Source: CAZEER01 sp964511215
GTDB lineage: Bacteria > Fidelibacterota > Marinisomatia > Marinisomatales > UBA1611
Direction: 5' to 3'
Assembly (NCBI GenBank): GCA_964511215.1
Contig: CAZEER010000094.1
Span: 1 to 6,538 of the forward strand
DNA: 6,538 nt
The stretch's first letter is position 1. Every line of letters starts with the position of its first letter. Position numbers and translations under genes: made by a program. Shown here one piece after another: positions 6,370 to 6,538 of this stretch. The notes under the pieces are model-generated. The model was given only the letters and a program-made list of their open reading frames with translations, searched no databases and was not told the origin of the DNA.

Positions 6370-6484
6370 GAAATAAATTTAACTACCATCCACAAATATG
6401 AGATTTCAATGAATAATTCACCCATTCCTTTCAATTGTATTCAATAGATTTTGTTTCTAAAAAAATTTGCACTTAATTTAAAAA

Positions 6485-6490
6485 ATTATA
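6485..6490 (-). promoter_or_regulatory. Possible -10 box of the GH16 gene
   Basis: TATAAT on the minus strand, within TTGATATAATTT, would give a leader of roughly 120 bases. No good -35 hexamer is seen at the expected distance. The rest of 6382-6538 is AT-rich and holds no open reading frame or RNA gene that I can support. Confidence 0.25.
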
Positions 6491-6538
6491 TCAATATCAT
6501 TCTTAGTAATTCTAATTTGAATTAATCCATTACGACTT

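Noticed and set aside
6409..6420. Short palindrome TGAATAATTCA upstream of the GH16 gene
   Set aside because: Arms are only five bases in AT-rich DNA; too weak to call an operator.

Overview
The window is AT-rich (about one third G+C by eye) and every supported gene lies on the minus strand, so transcription runs from right to left. Two proteins end in the roughly 85-residue YPNPFNP...IYDMLG...QWNATN.QG.PV.AG.YLY...LLK module, a type IX secretion (Por) C-terminal sorting domain with a FlgD-like fold. With the low G+C and the gene content this suggests the FCB group, most likely a marine Candidatus Marinimicrobia (SAR406)-type bacterium or a relative such as Ignavibacteria/Calditrichota. The lineage is an inference from sequence style; there is no rRNA in the window.

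Right part (about 4570-6538): a secreted family 16 glycoside hydrolase (laminarinase/beta-glucanase type) with a beta-sandwich module and a sorting domain. Its signal peptide is encoded by a (TA)10 dinucleotide tract directly after an ATG that has a strong AGGAG ribosome-binding site. As written, the ATG is out of frame with the enzyme by exactly one TA unit. With 9 or 12 units a textbook signal peptide joins the enzyme; with 10 units translation stops after nine codons. This looks like a phase-variable switch, or a one-unit repeat-length error in the assembly. It is the most interesting signal in the window.

Middle part (2950-4570): a small terminator-like hairpin, then a secreted endonuclease/exonuclease/phosphatase-family enzyme with a beta-sandwich module and the same sorting domain. 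It is followed by a curious 3' UTR that carries a 12-base copy of the 16S rRNA 3' tail and a second terminator-like hairpin.

Left part (1-2900): a three-gene L-fucose operon. It has a possible operator (8-8-8 inverted repeat) and a TATAAT box, then fucP (fucose:H+ symporter) and fucU (fucose mutarotase), joined by a TAATG overlap. The third gene is cut by the window edge. It fuses an HxGH cytidylyltransferase-type domain to a GHMP kinase domain resembling L-fucokinase. The arrangement suggests fucose is imported, converted to the right anomer, phosphorylated at C1 and activated to a nucleotide sugar. That would be salvage for glycan synthesis like Bacteroides FKP, but with an unrelated nucleotidyltransferase domain. 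No fucose isomerase, fuculokinase or aldolase is visible, though the operon may continue past position 1. Together the window reads as an algal or marine glycan-use neighbourhood: secreted hydrolases outside the cell, and fucose uptake and activation inside.
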